From: Azospirillum sp. B510
GTDB lineage: Bacteria; Pseudomonadota; Alphaproteobacteria; Azospirillales; Azospirillaceae
DNA: 64,000 nucleotides
Reading direction: 5' to 3'
Assembly: GCF_000010725.1 (NCBI RefSeq)
Contig: NC_013857.1
Location: 1 to 64,000 of the forward strand
Of this stretch, positions 1 through 7,494 are shown piece by piece. Each line of letters starts with the position of its first letter. Position 1 is the stretch's first letter. Under the pieces are notes generated by a model. That model saw only the letters and a program-made list of their open reading frames with translations, was not told the origin of the DNA and did not search any database. A program made the position numbers and the translations under genes.

Positions 1-59
1 GCGTCAGCACGCCATCGGCTGCCAAACCCTTTTACCAAAGCGCGGCCGTGGCGCAAATC

Positions 60-73
60 TAAGACATGTCTTA
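60..73. promoter_or_regulatory. 14-bp perfect palindrome at the window edge
   Basis: The sequence TAAGACATGTCTTA is a perfect 14-bp palindrome in an otherwise featureless 143-bp stretch at the start of the window, about 70 bp past the stop codon of the minus-strand replication-accessory operon. It has the shape of a dimeric repressor operator, but no cognate regulator is visible and the neighbouring gene upstream lies outside the window. Nothing else is recognised in 1-143. Confidence 0.3.
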
Positions 74-143
74 ACTTTCCGGAGCCCCGGCAAGGTGTCC
101 ATCCTGCCACAGAGCCGCCAGATAAGACAGAAAATAGCACATG

Positions 144-785
144 TCACCACATGCGGCGCAGTGCCGACGCCAGCATCGGCCGGAAGTCGCCGGAGCCGTG
201 GCCCGTCTCGCCAAGCCGTTCCCCTGCCAGCGCGATTGCGCGCAAGCGGTCGGCCAAAGCCCGTTCACCCGCACAGGCCTCCTCGCACAGGGCGCGGATC
301 TCGGCGATGCTCGGTCGCCATTTGCGGGTACGCCGCCACCGGCGCGCCGCGTGATCGATGGCCCAGGCCGGGAATTCGCCAAGGTCGTCAGCCCAATCCA
401 TCGCGAGCAATTGCTCCACCTCCGGCGTGGTCGCCTTCGCCGGAAAATGACTGAGCAACGCCAGGACACGGCCAAGCAGATGGTTGGCCGGTGCCGGCGC
501 CAGGATGGTTTCATCGATTTCCGCGAGCGCCCGGCGGGCCAACGCGGCATGGCGTGGCGTCATCCCCTCCGGCGGGGTCCAGGTCTCGACCACATCGGCG
601 AAGCCCTCCTCGCTGAAGCGGCTGTGGCGTTCGATCCGTCCCTGATCGATCACCTGCCGCAACGGTTCCGGCAATGACTGGTGCAGTATCCGGCAACGCG
701 GAGCGGGAGCCATCGCCGGATCGAAGGGCAATGGCAGGTTTTGCGGGGCGGAGGAGGAGCCGGGAAACGGATGAAGGTTGCTCAT
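144..785 (-). CDS. Replication-accessory (helicase-loader-like) protein
   Basis: This 213-aa soluble protein is the second gene of a minus-strand operon; its ATG overlaps the stop of the upstream HTH gene by 4 bp (ATGA), which fixes the start over a longer in-frame reading that begins near 998. The C-terminal half is rich in Trp, Arg and Ala and carries a pattern (LGEFPAWAIDHAARRW followed by RPSIAEIRALCEE) that resembles proteins paired with phage or plasmid O/DnaT-type initiators, which help deliver the replicative helicase. That functional reading is inference from the pattern and from its place beside an iteron origin. No enzymatic motif is visible. It may be a replicon-specific accessory factor of unknown activity. 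Confidence 0.75.
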   Translation of the reverse strand: MSNLHPFPGSSSAPQNLPLPFDPAMAPAPRCRILHQSLPEPLRQVIDQGRIERHSRFSEEGFADVVETWTPPEGMTPRHAALARRALAEIDETILAPAPANHLLGRVLALLSHFPAKATTPEVEQLLAMDWADDLGEFPAWAIDHAARRWRRTRKWRPSIAEIRALCEEACAGERALADRLRAIALAGERLGETGHGSGDFRPMLASALRRMW

Positions 786-1612
786 GCGATGCCCCAGGGG
801 GTGGCGGCTGTGGCGGATGGGCCGCTGTCCAGGCGCATGGCGACGCTGGCCCAGGCTGACAGACGCTGTTCCGCGATCGCAACGCCGTCGGTGGCGGAGC
901 GCGGTATGGTCATGGTCTTGCGGGTGTTCGATCGATGGGAGCGTGCCGCGGGCTGTTGCTCCATATGGTCGGCATCCTTCAGCAGCCATGACCGCCATGC
1001 CGCGGCTGGGTCACGGTAACGATAACCATGGGCAAGGCATTGCTGGACGAAACGCTCCGCATGGGCGGTGACATCGACGCCTGGAAAGCGGGTCGCCGCC
1101 CATCGCCGATCGACCGCCGATGGGGACCAATCCGTTGGAACGGGTTCCGCATAGACGGGTTTCTTCCCGCCCGGACGCGGAGCGTGTGTCTGTGAAATAT
1201 GTTCTGATTCAGGCTGTTTCTGACTCATGGGTGAACAGGGGGAGTCCATTGCCGAGTCACCGGGAATGTCCATCCCTGCACCCGGACCTTCCTGTGCCGA
1301 AACGGTCAGAACCAGCCGGTAGCGGCAACTCAGGCGGCCGCCATTGGCGGAGCGGCGATGTTCGATGTCCACCAGCCCCAGCGATTCCAGCCGTCCCAGG
1401 ATCCGGTTGACGGTGGGGCGGCTGCGTTTCAGCTTGTCGGCGAGCGTCGCTTGCGAAGGCCAGCAGACCCCCGCTTCGTCGGCATAGGTGCTGAGCGCCG
1501 CCAGTACGGCGAGGCCGTCGGCATCGAGTTCCGGGTGATCGAGCCACCAGGCCGGAATCCGGCCCCAACGGTTTTGCCCGCCTCTGTTCGGGCTTGTTCT
1601 GGTGTCAGTCAT
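782..1612 (-). CDS. Helix-turn-helix replication protein (DnaT/phage O-like)
   Basis: A 276-aa protein whose residues about 15-90 form a winged helix-turn-helix of the HTH_36 type (WPSQATLADKLKRSRPTVNR is the recognition segment), as found at the N-terminus of phage and plasmid replication proteins. A C-terminal segment around residues 165-210 (AERFVQQCL, then DPAAAWRSWL) matches the DnaT/phage O-like tail that contacts the primosome. It is transcribed away from the iteron cluster and divergently from the replication initiator, and is translationally coupled to the next gene. The family and role are inferred from motifs and context. It probably binds origin DNA or recruits the helicase, but could instead be a local regulator. 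Confidence 0.85.
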   Translation of the reverse strand: MTDTRTSPNRGGQNRWGRIPAWWLDHPELDADGLAVLAALSTYADEAGVCWPSQATLADKLKRSRPTVNRILGRLESLGLVDIEHRRSANGGRLSCRYRLVLTVSAQEGPGAGMDIPGDSAMDSPCSPMSQKQPESEHISQTHAPRPGGKKPVYAEPVPTDWSPSAVDRRWAATRFPGVDVTAHAERFVQQCLAHGYRYRDPAAAWRSWLLKDADHMEQQPAARSHRSNTRKTMTIPRSATDGVAIAEQRLSAWASVAMRLDSGPSATAATPWGIA

Positions 1613-1753
1613 CTCTGGCGATACTCCTCCGCGCCGATGGCGCCGTTTCGGCCTCGGCTTTGAGCCGCGGATGTGCGCTGTGGCGATTGGGATGGAGGAT
1701 TCGAAGCGCTTCGTCGCAGAGTCGAATCGCGGGCATCAACTCCATAAGATGCC

Positions 1754-1837
1754 CATGGAGTGGCAGCCCGCGCATGGTCAGCGATAGCCCGCGACGTTGA
1801 AGCCGCTGCCCGCGACCATGGAGCATCGGCCCGCGCT
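1754..1837 (-). repeat. Four minus-oriented iterons, 21-bp spacing
   Basis: Four 21-bp units lie head to tail with GCCCGC cores beginning at 1766, 1787, 1808 and 1829. The first and fourth keep the full ATGGAG half upstream of the core; the second and third are degenerate there (ATGGTC and GAAGCC). The exact 21-bp phasing puts all cores on one face of the helix. They sit nearer the HTH gene than the initiator. Confidence 0.8.
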
Positions 1838-2141
1838 GCCGTCCCGAATCGGAATCCTGATGCTTTTGGTCGCGGTCATGGAGTTCTTGCCCGCGATTGC
1901 CACCCCATTACGGGACCGATCATCGGCCGCGATCATGGAGCATCAGCCCGCGATTGCCGGCTGATGGGATTGGTCGCGGGCCATTGGACCGTATCATACC
2001 CCCGCTGATCGTCAGTCCGGTCCGCATGGAGCCGCAGCCCGCGGTTTCCCCGCCCGGAGACCATTGCGGGCCGGCGCCGATTCTCCCCGATTCTTCAAAG
2101 AGTCGCGGTTCGAAACCCAACCGTCGCAGGCTCCCGACGCC

Positions 2142-2225
2142 AATCGCGGGCTATCGCTCCATAACTGCGGGCCTTTGCTCCACCATCGCGGGGTACCGCA
2201 CCATATGCGCGGGCTGTCGCTCCAT
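2142..2225 (+). repeat. Four plus-oriented iterons, 21-bp spacing
   Basis: Four units of exactly 21 bp run without gaps, with GCGGGC or GCGGGG cores at 2146, 2167, 2188 and 2209 and GCTCCAT, GCTCCAC, GCACCAT and GCTCCAT tails. The block ends about 80 bp before the initiator start codon, where initiator binding could both start replication and repress its own gene. Confidence 0.85.
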
Positions 2226-2307
2226 GCCGGAGGCGGTAATTTCACGGCACTCTGTTGCACCTGCCGGTCCGGCGCGCCATGGTTACTCCCGACCTTCGGA
2301 GACGTTC

Positions 2308-3540
2308 ATGACCAAGATGGCCCCGACCAGCGCCGCACAGCTCATCCTGTTCGAGCTGGAAGACCGTTCACAATCGCACCTGATCGCGCTCTACGATCTG
2401 GCGCCGCGGTTCGTGTTCGTCTCCCGCGACAACGACAAGGAGAAGGTGGCGAAGGACAAGGGCGAACTGGTCACCAAGGACAATTTCATGAAGTCGGTGC
2501 GGCGCGAGTTCGCGTTCCGTGGCCGCAACTATCGCCTGACCGTCCAGCCCGCCCGTATCGACCGCCTCGGTTCGGTCAAGCGCGATGACCGGGCGCCCGC
2601 CACCGGCCCGGACCTGGTCGAAGTCGAGATCTTTCCGTCGGAGCGCGAGCAGGTGGTGGAACAGGTCGTCCGCCGTCTCGCCATGGACCGCTCGCGCCTG
2701 TCACTGACCGGTGAGAACCGCGACAAGGTGCAGATGCGGTTCAGCCTCTACGAAATCCAGCGGGAGCTGCGGGCGGTCAACCACACCCTGTCGATCCAGG
2801 ACATCCGCGAATCCCTGACCATCCTGGCGCGCTCGCGCATCATCATCTCCACCGGCGGCAGCGCCGAGCCGGGCAAGAAGAGCCGCGGGCAGAACCTGCT
2901 GGAATCGACCGCCTTTCCGGTGCTGGCGATCCGCTCCCGTCCCGATCTCGTCGACGAGGATGGCGGGGTCGAGGAGACCTATCTGGAATTCAACCCGCTG
3001 GTCTCGGCCGCCATCCGCGACCTGGAGTTCAAGCCGGTCTCCTACGCTTGGCTGATGAAGTTGAAGTCGCCGGTGTCGCGCTGGCTCTACAACCGGCTGT
3101 CGATCGAATACGACACCGCCGACGACGAGGCGAAACCGGTGTCGATCAGCGCCGACGAGATCATCAAGAACAGCGGCATGAACGAGTGGTCGCGCCGCCG
3201 CGACACCTTGCGCGTGGTCACCTCCGCCGTCGATGCGCTGGTCGATGAGGGCATCCTCGATGTCGCCGACAAGGAATACACCAAGGTCGGCAAGCGCATC
3301 GACGCCATCGACTATGTGCTGACGCCGTCGCAGAAATTCCTCGATCAGGTCCGCCGTGGCCGCCGCGTGCAGACCACCAACATCGATCTGCTGAAACAGA
3401 TCGTCGGCAATGCCATGCGTCCGGACGGTTTCGTGCCGCTGAAGGCGGGAGAGGTGGCGGAGGTCCGCAACAAGCGCGCCAAGCGACTTGCCGACCCTGC
3501 GAAGACGGAACAGGCGAGCTTGCCGCTGCCCAAGAAATAG
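2308..3540 (+). CDS. Plasmid/chromid replication initiator protein
   Basis: This 410-aa basic protein is read as the replicon's initiator. The ATG at 2308 follows a GGAG ribosome-binding site; the frame stays open further upstream through the iteron DNA, but that stretch is repeat sequence and is unlikely to be translated. Residues about 105-200 (SLYEIQRELRAVNHTLSIQD) and 250-360 (SYAWLMKLKSPVSRWLYNRL, then ISADEIIKNSGM) look like two winged-helix domains, the architecture of Rep proteins that bind iterons. The end is Lys-rich (SLPLPKK). It lies immediately downstream of an in-phase iteron block, so autoregulation is likely. No ParA/ParB genes are seen in this window, so partition must be encoded elsewhere. 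Confidence 0.88.
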   Translation: MTKMAPTSAAQLILFELEDRSQSHLIALYDLAPRFVFVSRDNDKEKVAKDKGELVTKDNFMKSVRREFAFRGRNYRLTVQPARIDRLGSVKRDDRAPATGPDLVEVEIFPSEREQVVEQVVRRLAMDRSRLSLTGENRDKVQMRFSLYEIQRELRAVNHTLSIQDIRESLTILARSRIIISTGGSAEPGKKSRGQNLLESTAFPVLAIRSRPDLVDEDGGVEETYLEFNPLVSAAIRDLEFKPVSYAWLMKLKSPVSRWLYNRLSIEYDTADDEAKPVSISADEIIKNSGMNEWSRRRDTLRVVTSAVDALVDEGILDVADKEYTKVGKRIDAIDYVLTPSQKFLDQVRRGRRVQTTNIDLLKQIVGNAMRPDGFVPLKAGEVAEVRNKRAKRLADPAKTEQASLPLPKK

Positions 3541-3567
3541 ACTTTCGGACGGTCTCGGGAGGATGGC

Positions 3568-4419
3568 ATGACGCTGACCGTCGCGACCTGCCAGTTCCCG
3601 GTTTCCGCCGATCCGAGACGCAATGGAGCGCACATTCGCGCCTTCGTCGCGGAAGCGGCGGCACAAGGGGCGGAGATCGTCCATTTCGGCGAATGCGCGC
3701 TCTCGGGTTATTGCAGAGCGAATTTTCCCAGTTGGGACGGCTATGACTGGACGGACCTGCGCCGGGAGATGCGGCAGGTGATGGACACCTGTCGCCGCCA
3801 TGGCGTCTGGGGAGTGATTGGCGGCAGCCACAGGCTCACAGGCGGCAATCACCCGCACAATTCCGTTTATGTCGTCACGCCGGAGGGGCGGATCGCCGAC
3901 CGTTACGACAAGCGGCGTTGTTCGGTCGGGGATCTGACCTGCCACACCCCCGGCGACCATCCCGTGATCTTTGACGTGAAGGGGATCCGCTGCGGGATCC
4001 TGATTTGCATGGAAGAGAAGTTTCCGGACCTTTGGCAGGAATATTCCGACGCGGGCGTGACCCTCGTCTTCCACAGCACGTCGGGAAGCCTGACGGCCAG
4101 GGCGGACACCGACTGGACCGCGATGGCGCGCATCCTCGCGCAGGCCAATGCCCAGCAGCACCAGCTGTTCATCAGTCAGGCGTCATGGTGCCCATCGTTC
4201 CAGGAATTTCCCAGCCTGTGGGTGGAGCGTGGCGGTCATGCCGTCCACCACTGCACCCGGCATGTGCCGGGCCTGATGCTCAACCGCATTCCCGATGATG
4301 CCGGGGCGGATGCCTATTCCCGCATGGTCAGACAGTTCCGTGCCGGCGCGCGGAGCGGGGCCCTCTATACGGACCATTATCGCGACGATCCCAGAAGCCG
4401 GGATCGGACGGCTATTTGA
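3568..4419 (+). CDS. Carbon-nitrogen hydrolase (nitrilase superfamily)
   Basis: A 283-aa cytoplasmic amidohydrolase. The catalytic triad of the superfamily is visible: Glu42 in FGECALSGY, Lys115 in YDKRRCSVGD and Cys147 in CGILICMEEKFPD. Members cleave or form C-N amide bonds; the sequence does not reveal the substrate, and branches include aliphatic amidases, N-carbamoyl amidohydrolases and omega-amidases. The ATG follows GGGAGGATGGC. It starts 27 bp after the replication initiator on the same strand and could be co-transcribed, but no functional link is apparent. The gene converges on the PAP2 phosphatase with only a 13-bp gap. Confidence 0.9.
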   Translation: MTLTVATCQFPVSADPRRNGAHIRAFVAEAAAQGAEIVHFGECALSGYCRANFPSWDGYDWTDLRREMRQVMDTCRRHGVWGVIGGSHRLTGGNHPHNSVYVVTPEGRIADRYDKRRCSVGDLTCHTPGDHPVIFDVKGIRCGILICMEEKFPDLWQEYSDAGVTLVFHSTSGSLTARADTDWTAMARILAQANAQQHQLFISQASWCPSFQEFPSLWVERGGHAVHHCTRHVPGLMLNRIPDDAGADAYSRMVRQFRAGARSGALYTDHYRDDPRSRDRTAI

Positions 4420-4432
4420 TGCATAACGGCGC

Positions 4433-5071
4433 TCAGCGCGGCAGCAGTCGCCGCGCCAGCAGAGTGACCGCCGTGCCCAACAGGGCGCCGGCCAGCACAT
4501 CGGAAGTCCAATGGCGATGCCGGACCACCCGCCCGCTCGCCAGGGCCGCGGCCGTCCCATAAATCACGAGGCTTTGTGCCGGCGAGCGGCTGACCGTGGC
4601 GAGCGCTGTCGCCGCGGCGAAGGCGCTCGCGGCATGGCCGGATGGCAGGGAGCGGGCGCTGATCTGCCAGCCCGGCTTGCGTCGTGGGGCGCATTCGTCG
4701 GGGCGGCGGCGTTTGACGTAGCGCTTGATCGAGCGGCTGGCGCTGGCGGTCGCCACCAGCCCGGCGACGCCCACGCTGCCGGCGCGGCGCAGATCCGCCT
4801 GTCCGGTCAGCAGGCCGACGATGCCGGCGATGGCGAAGCCGGGGATCAGCACATGACGCTTTATGACGTAATGGCCCGCGGTTGCCAGGGCGGCGCCGAG
4901 CGGGCCGGGATCGCAGGTGACGATGTCATGCAGCTGGGCGTCGAGGCTGTCGACGGTGGTCAGGGCGGGTCGAAGGGCGGCGGGGGCGGGGCGCCCGCCA
5001 TAGCCGATGCCGCCGCCCGGTGTCTCGATGCCGCTCTGTTCGGTGATGCCGTTCACTGCCATTCCCCGCAT
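4433..5071 (-). CDS. PAP2-family membrane phosphatase
   Basis: This 212-aa protein carries the three signature blocks of the type 2 phosphatidic acid phosphatase superfamily: KRYVKRRRPDE, then SLPSGHAAS, then RVVRHRHWTSDVLAG, whose two histidines and arginines form the phospho-histidine active site. Several hydrophobic stretches (about 75-110 and after 150) indicate an integral inner-membrane protein with the active site facing the periplasm. Substrates in the family include phosphatidic acid, diacylglycerol pyrophosphate and undecaprenyl pyrophosphate, and the sequence does not decide between them. ATG at 5071 is preferred to the one at 5062 because GGGG is well spaced before it. Neighbours give no further hint. 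Confidence 0.9.
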   Translation of the reverse strand: MRGMAVNGITEQSGIETPGGGIGYGGRPAPAALRPALTTVDSLDAQLHDIVTCDPGPLGAALATAGHYVIKRHVLIPGFAIAGIVGLLTGQADLRRAGSVGVAGLVATASASRSIKRYVKRRRPDECAPRRKPGWQISARSLPSGHAASAFAAATALATVSRSPAQSLVIYGTAAALASGRVVRHRHWTSDVLAGALLGTAVTLLARRLLPR

Positions 5072-5143
5072 CCACGCGCCCCGGAATGGGCGCCGCAGGG
5101 GAACGCAAGACGGGCGGGGACGGTTCCGCGCCCCCGCTGAAGG

Positions 5144-5959
5144 TCAGTTCCGCACCGGTTGCCAGCCGGTGAAGGCGTCCAACACCGCCGCCAGCACCCG
5201 TTGCAGCCGTTCGGCCCGTTCGGGACGGTAGGCGAAGGGTGGGGCGTCCTCGTCCATGTAATTGTCCTGCGCCAGCTCCATCTGGATCGCCTGGACACCG
5301 TTCGCCGGCTGGCCATAGGCGCGGGTGATGTGGCCGCCGACGAAACGCCCGTTGGTGACGCAGGTCATTCCTTCCACCGCCGCCGCGTTCTCCATCGCCG
5401 CGACGATGCGGGCGGCCAGTTGCGGATCGGTGCTGCCGCCCCTTGCGGTGCCGAGATTCAGGTCATGCAGCCGTCCGTCGAACAGGCGCGGCACATGGCT
5501 GCGGATCGAATGGGCGTCGTAGAGCAGGGCGAAACCGTGGCGCGCCTTCACCCGTGCCAGTTCCGCCACCAGCGCCGCGTGGTAGGGGCGCCAATAGGTT
5601 TCGACCCGCTGCGCCACCTCGGCCGCGTCGGGCGCCTGTCCGTCACGGTAGAGCGGCGTGCCGTCGAACAGGATGTCCGGGCACAGGCCGGTGGTCGCCT
5701 GACCGGGATAGAGGCTTTCGCCGCCGGGCGGCCGGTTGAGATCGATGACATAGCGGGAGTAACGCGCGCTCAGCAGCGTCGCCCCCTGGTCCCCGGCGAA
5801 GCCGTACAGCCGCGGCATGTGCCAGTCGGTATCGCGCAGGGTCAGCGCCTCCTCCGTCAGCCGTTCCGCCAGACCGGGGGAGAGCTCGGTGCCGCAATGG
5901 GGCATGCTGATGACCAGCGGCCCGTCGCCCCGCGCCAGATCGAAGACGGCGCCGCTCAT
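5144..5959 (-). CDS. hutG: N-formylglutamate deformylase
   Basis: HutG (271 aa) hydrolyses N-formyl-L-glutamate to glutamate and formate, the last step of the five-enzyme histidine pathway. Recognisable blocks are ISMPHCGTEL near the start, RYVIDLNRPPGG, LLYDAHSIRS and the GHITRAYGQP segment, which supply the metal and substrate ligands of the amidohydrolase-like fold. It is the last gene of the hutFHG unit; its ATG overlaps the hutH stop by 4 bp, so translation is coupled. Presence of hutF rather than a formiminoglutamase means this deformylase is the true glutamate-forming step here. Confidence 0.96.
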   Translation of the reverse strand: MSGAVFDLARGDGPLVISMPHCGTELSPGLAERLTEEALTLRDTDWHMPRLYGFAGDQGATLLSARYSRYVIDLNRPPGGESLYPGQATTGLCPDILFDGTPLYRDGQAPDAAEVAQRVETYWRPYHAALVAELARVKARHGFALLYDAHSIRSHVPRLFDGRLHDLNLGTARGGSTDPQLAARIVAAMENAAAVEGMTCVTNGRFVGGHITRAYGQPANGVQAIQMELAQDNYMDEDAPPFAYRPERAERLQRVLAAVLDAFTGWQPVRN

Positions 5960-7494
5960 TGTCCGGCCTCCAGCGAAACCGGCATCACGCCGTCCAGCGC
6001 GCCGTTGCGCACCAGGGCGCCGATGGCGGCCAGATCCGGGGCGAAGTAGCGGTCCACGTCATAGCGCGGCACCTCGGCGCGGATGGTGGCGATGGCGTCT
6101 TCCAGCCGCTCGGTGGTCTTCAGCGGGCGATGGAATTCCAGCCCCTGAATCGCGGCCAAAAGCTCTATGCCGACGATGTCGGCGACATTGCCGGCGATGT
6201 CGCCGAGGCGGCGCGCCGCGAAGGTCGCCATGCTGACATGGTCCTCCTGGTTGGCGGAGGTCGGCAGGCTGTCGACGCTGGCGGGGTGGGCCAGCGTCTT
6301 GTTCTCCGACGCGAGCGCGGCGGCGGTGACATGGGCGATCATGAAGCCGGAATTCAGCCCCGGCTCCGCCACCAGGAAGGGCGGCAGGCCGCTGATGGTG
6401 GTGTCGATCAGCATGGCGATCCGGCGTTCGGCCAAGGCACCGATCTCCGACGCGGCGATGGCGAGCTGGTCGGCGGCCATCGCCACCGGCTCCGCATGGA
6501 AATTGCCGCCGGACAGCACCTCGTCGGTGTCGACCAGGACCAGCGGGTTGTCGGTGACGCCGTTGGCCTCGATCACCAGCGTGCGCGCCGCCTGCCGCAT
6601 CTGGTCCAGAACCGCGCCCATCACCTGCGGCTGGCAGCGCAGGCTGTAGGGATCCTGCACCCGGTGGCAGTCGGGGCCCTGGTGGCTGGCGTTCAGCGCG
6701 CTGCCGGACAGCACCTCGCGGAAGGCGGCGGCGACGGCGATCTGGCCGGGCTGGCCGCGCAGCGCGCTGATGCGGGCGTCGAAGGGCCGGTGGCTGCCCA
6801 TCACCGCCTCCACCGACAAGGAGCCGGCGACCAGCGCCGCCTTGAAGGTGCGCTCGATCTCGAACAGCCCGGCCAGCGCCAGACCGGTGGACACCTGGGT
6901 GCCGTTGATCAGCGCCAGCCCTTCCTTGGCCTTCAGCTCGAAGACCGGCAGGCCGGCGATGCGCAGCCCCTCTTCCGCCGGTAGCGTCTCGCCCTTCACC
7001 CGGACATGGCCGATGCCGAGCAGCACGCCGCACAGATGGGCCAGCGGCGCCAGATCACCCGAGGCGCCGACGGAACCCTTGCCCGGCACCACCGGCAGCA
7101 CGTCGGCCTCATGGAGCTTCAGCAGCGCATCGACCAGCGCCGGCCGCACGCCCGAAGCGCCGACGGCGAGGCTGGCCGCCTTGATCACCAGGATCAGCCG
7201 CACCACGCCATCGGCCAGCGGGGCGCCGACGCCGGTGGCGTGCGACAGGATCAGGTTGCGCTGGAGCGTTTCCAGGTCGCTGGCCGCGATGTGGGTATGG
7301 GCCAGTTTGCCGAAGCCGGTGTTGACGCCATAGACGGCCTCCTCGCCGCCGGCGATCCGGTCGATCAGGGCGCGCGAGCGCTCCATCCGCGGATAGGCCG
7401 CCGGGTCGAGCGTCAGGGCCGGTCGGCCGCGGTAGATGCTGCGCAGCGTGTCGAGCGACAGCGCGCCCGGAACCAGAGTGATGCTCTCGCTCAT
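5956..7494 (-). CDS. hutH: Histidine ammonia-lyase
   Basis: HutH (512 aa) removes ammonia from L-histidine to give urocanate, the entry step of the pathway. The Ala144-Ser145-Gly146 triad in GSVGASGDLAPL cyclises to the MIO electrophile. YGVNTGFGKL near residue 55 and the QDPYSLRCQPQVMG segment near residue 320 are further family hallmarks. The start at 7494 overlaps the hutF stop by 4 bp, although the frame is open far upstream. Length matches the usual 500-515 aa. It sits in the middle of the minus-strand hutF-hutH-hutG transcription unit. Confidence 0.97.
   Translation of the reverse strand: MSESITLVPGALSLDTLRSIYRGRPALTLDPAAYPRMERSRALIDRIAGGEEAVYGVNTGFGKLAHTHIAASDLETLQRNLILSHATGVGAPLADGVVRLILVIKAASLAVGASGVRPALVDALLKLHEADVLPVVPGKGSVGASGDLAPLAHLCGVLLGIGHVRVKGETLPAEEGLRIAGLPVFELKAKEGLALINGTQVSTGLALAGLFEIERTFKAALVAGSLSVEAVMGSHRPFDARISALRGQPGQIAVAAAFREVLSGSALNASHQGPDCHRVQDPYSLRCQPQVMGAVLDQMRQAARTLVIEANGVTDNPLVLVDTDEVLSGGNFHAEPVAMAADQLAIAASEIGALAERRIAMLIDTTISGLPPFLVAEPGLNSGFMIAHVTAAALASENKTLAHPASVDSLPTSANQEDHVSMATFAARRLGDIAGNVADIVGIELLAAIQGLEFHRPLKTTERLEDAIATIRAEVPRYDVDRYFAPDLAAIGALVRNGALDGVMPVSLEAGQ

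Larger units (their letters stand above)
1725..2226. other. Candidate iteron-type replication origin
   Basis: The 695 bp between the divergent replication genes carry at least 15 copies of a motif with core GCGGGC followed by about 5 bp and a GCTCCAT-type tail. Plus-oriented cores start at 1729, 1976, 2066, 2146, 2167, 2188 and 2209. Minus-oriented cores (GCCCGC) start at 1766, 1787, 1808, 1829, 1889, 1946 and 2037, with a degenerate one (GGCCGC) at 1925. Two blocks are phased at exactly 21 bp, two helical turns, as expected for initiator iterons. Position upstream of a winged-helix initiator supports an origin. No perfect DnaA box was noticed in this stretch, and no distinct AT-rich unwinding element is obvious. 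Confidence 0.8.

Noticed and set aside
1754..2225. CRISPR or generic repeat array
   Set aside because: The units are degenerate, in both orientations and phased at 21 bp without unique spacers, as in an iteron origin.
1897..2307. Upstream in-frame extension of the replication initiator
   Set aside because: It is read through iteron DNA, has no good ribosome-binding site, and the ATG at 2308 has one.
2701..4161. Long minus-strand reading frame opposite the initiator
   Set aside because: It is a shadow of plus-strand codons in GC-rich DNA and spans two clear genes; its protein looks like no family.
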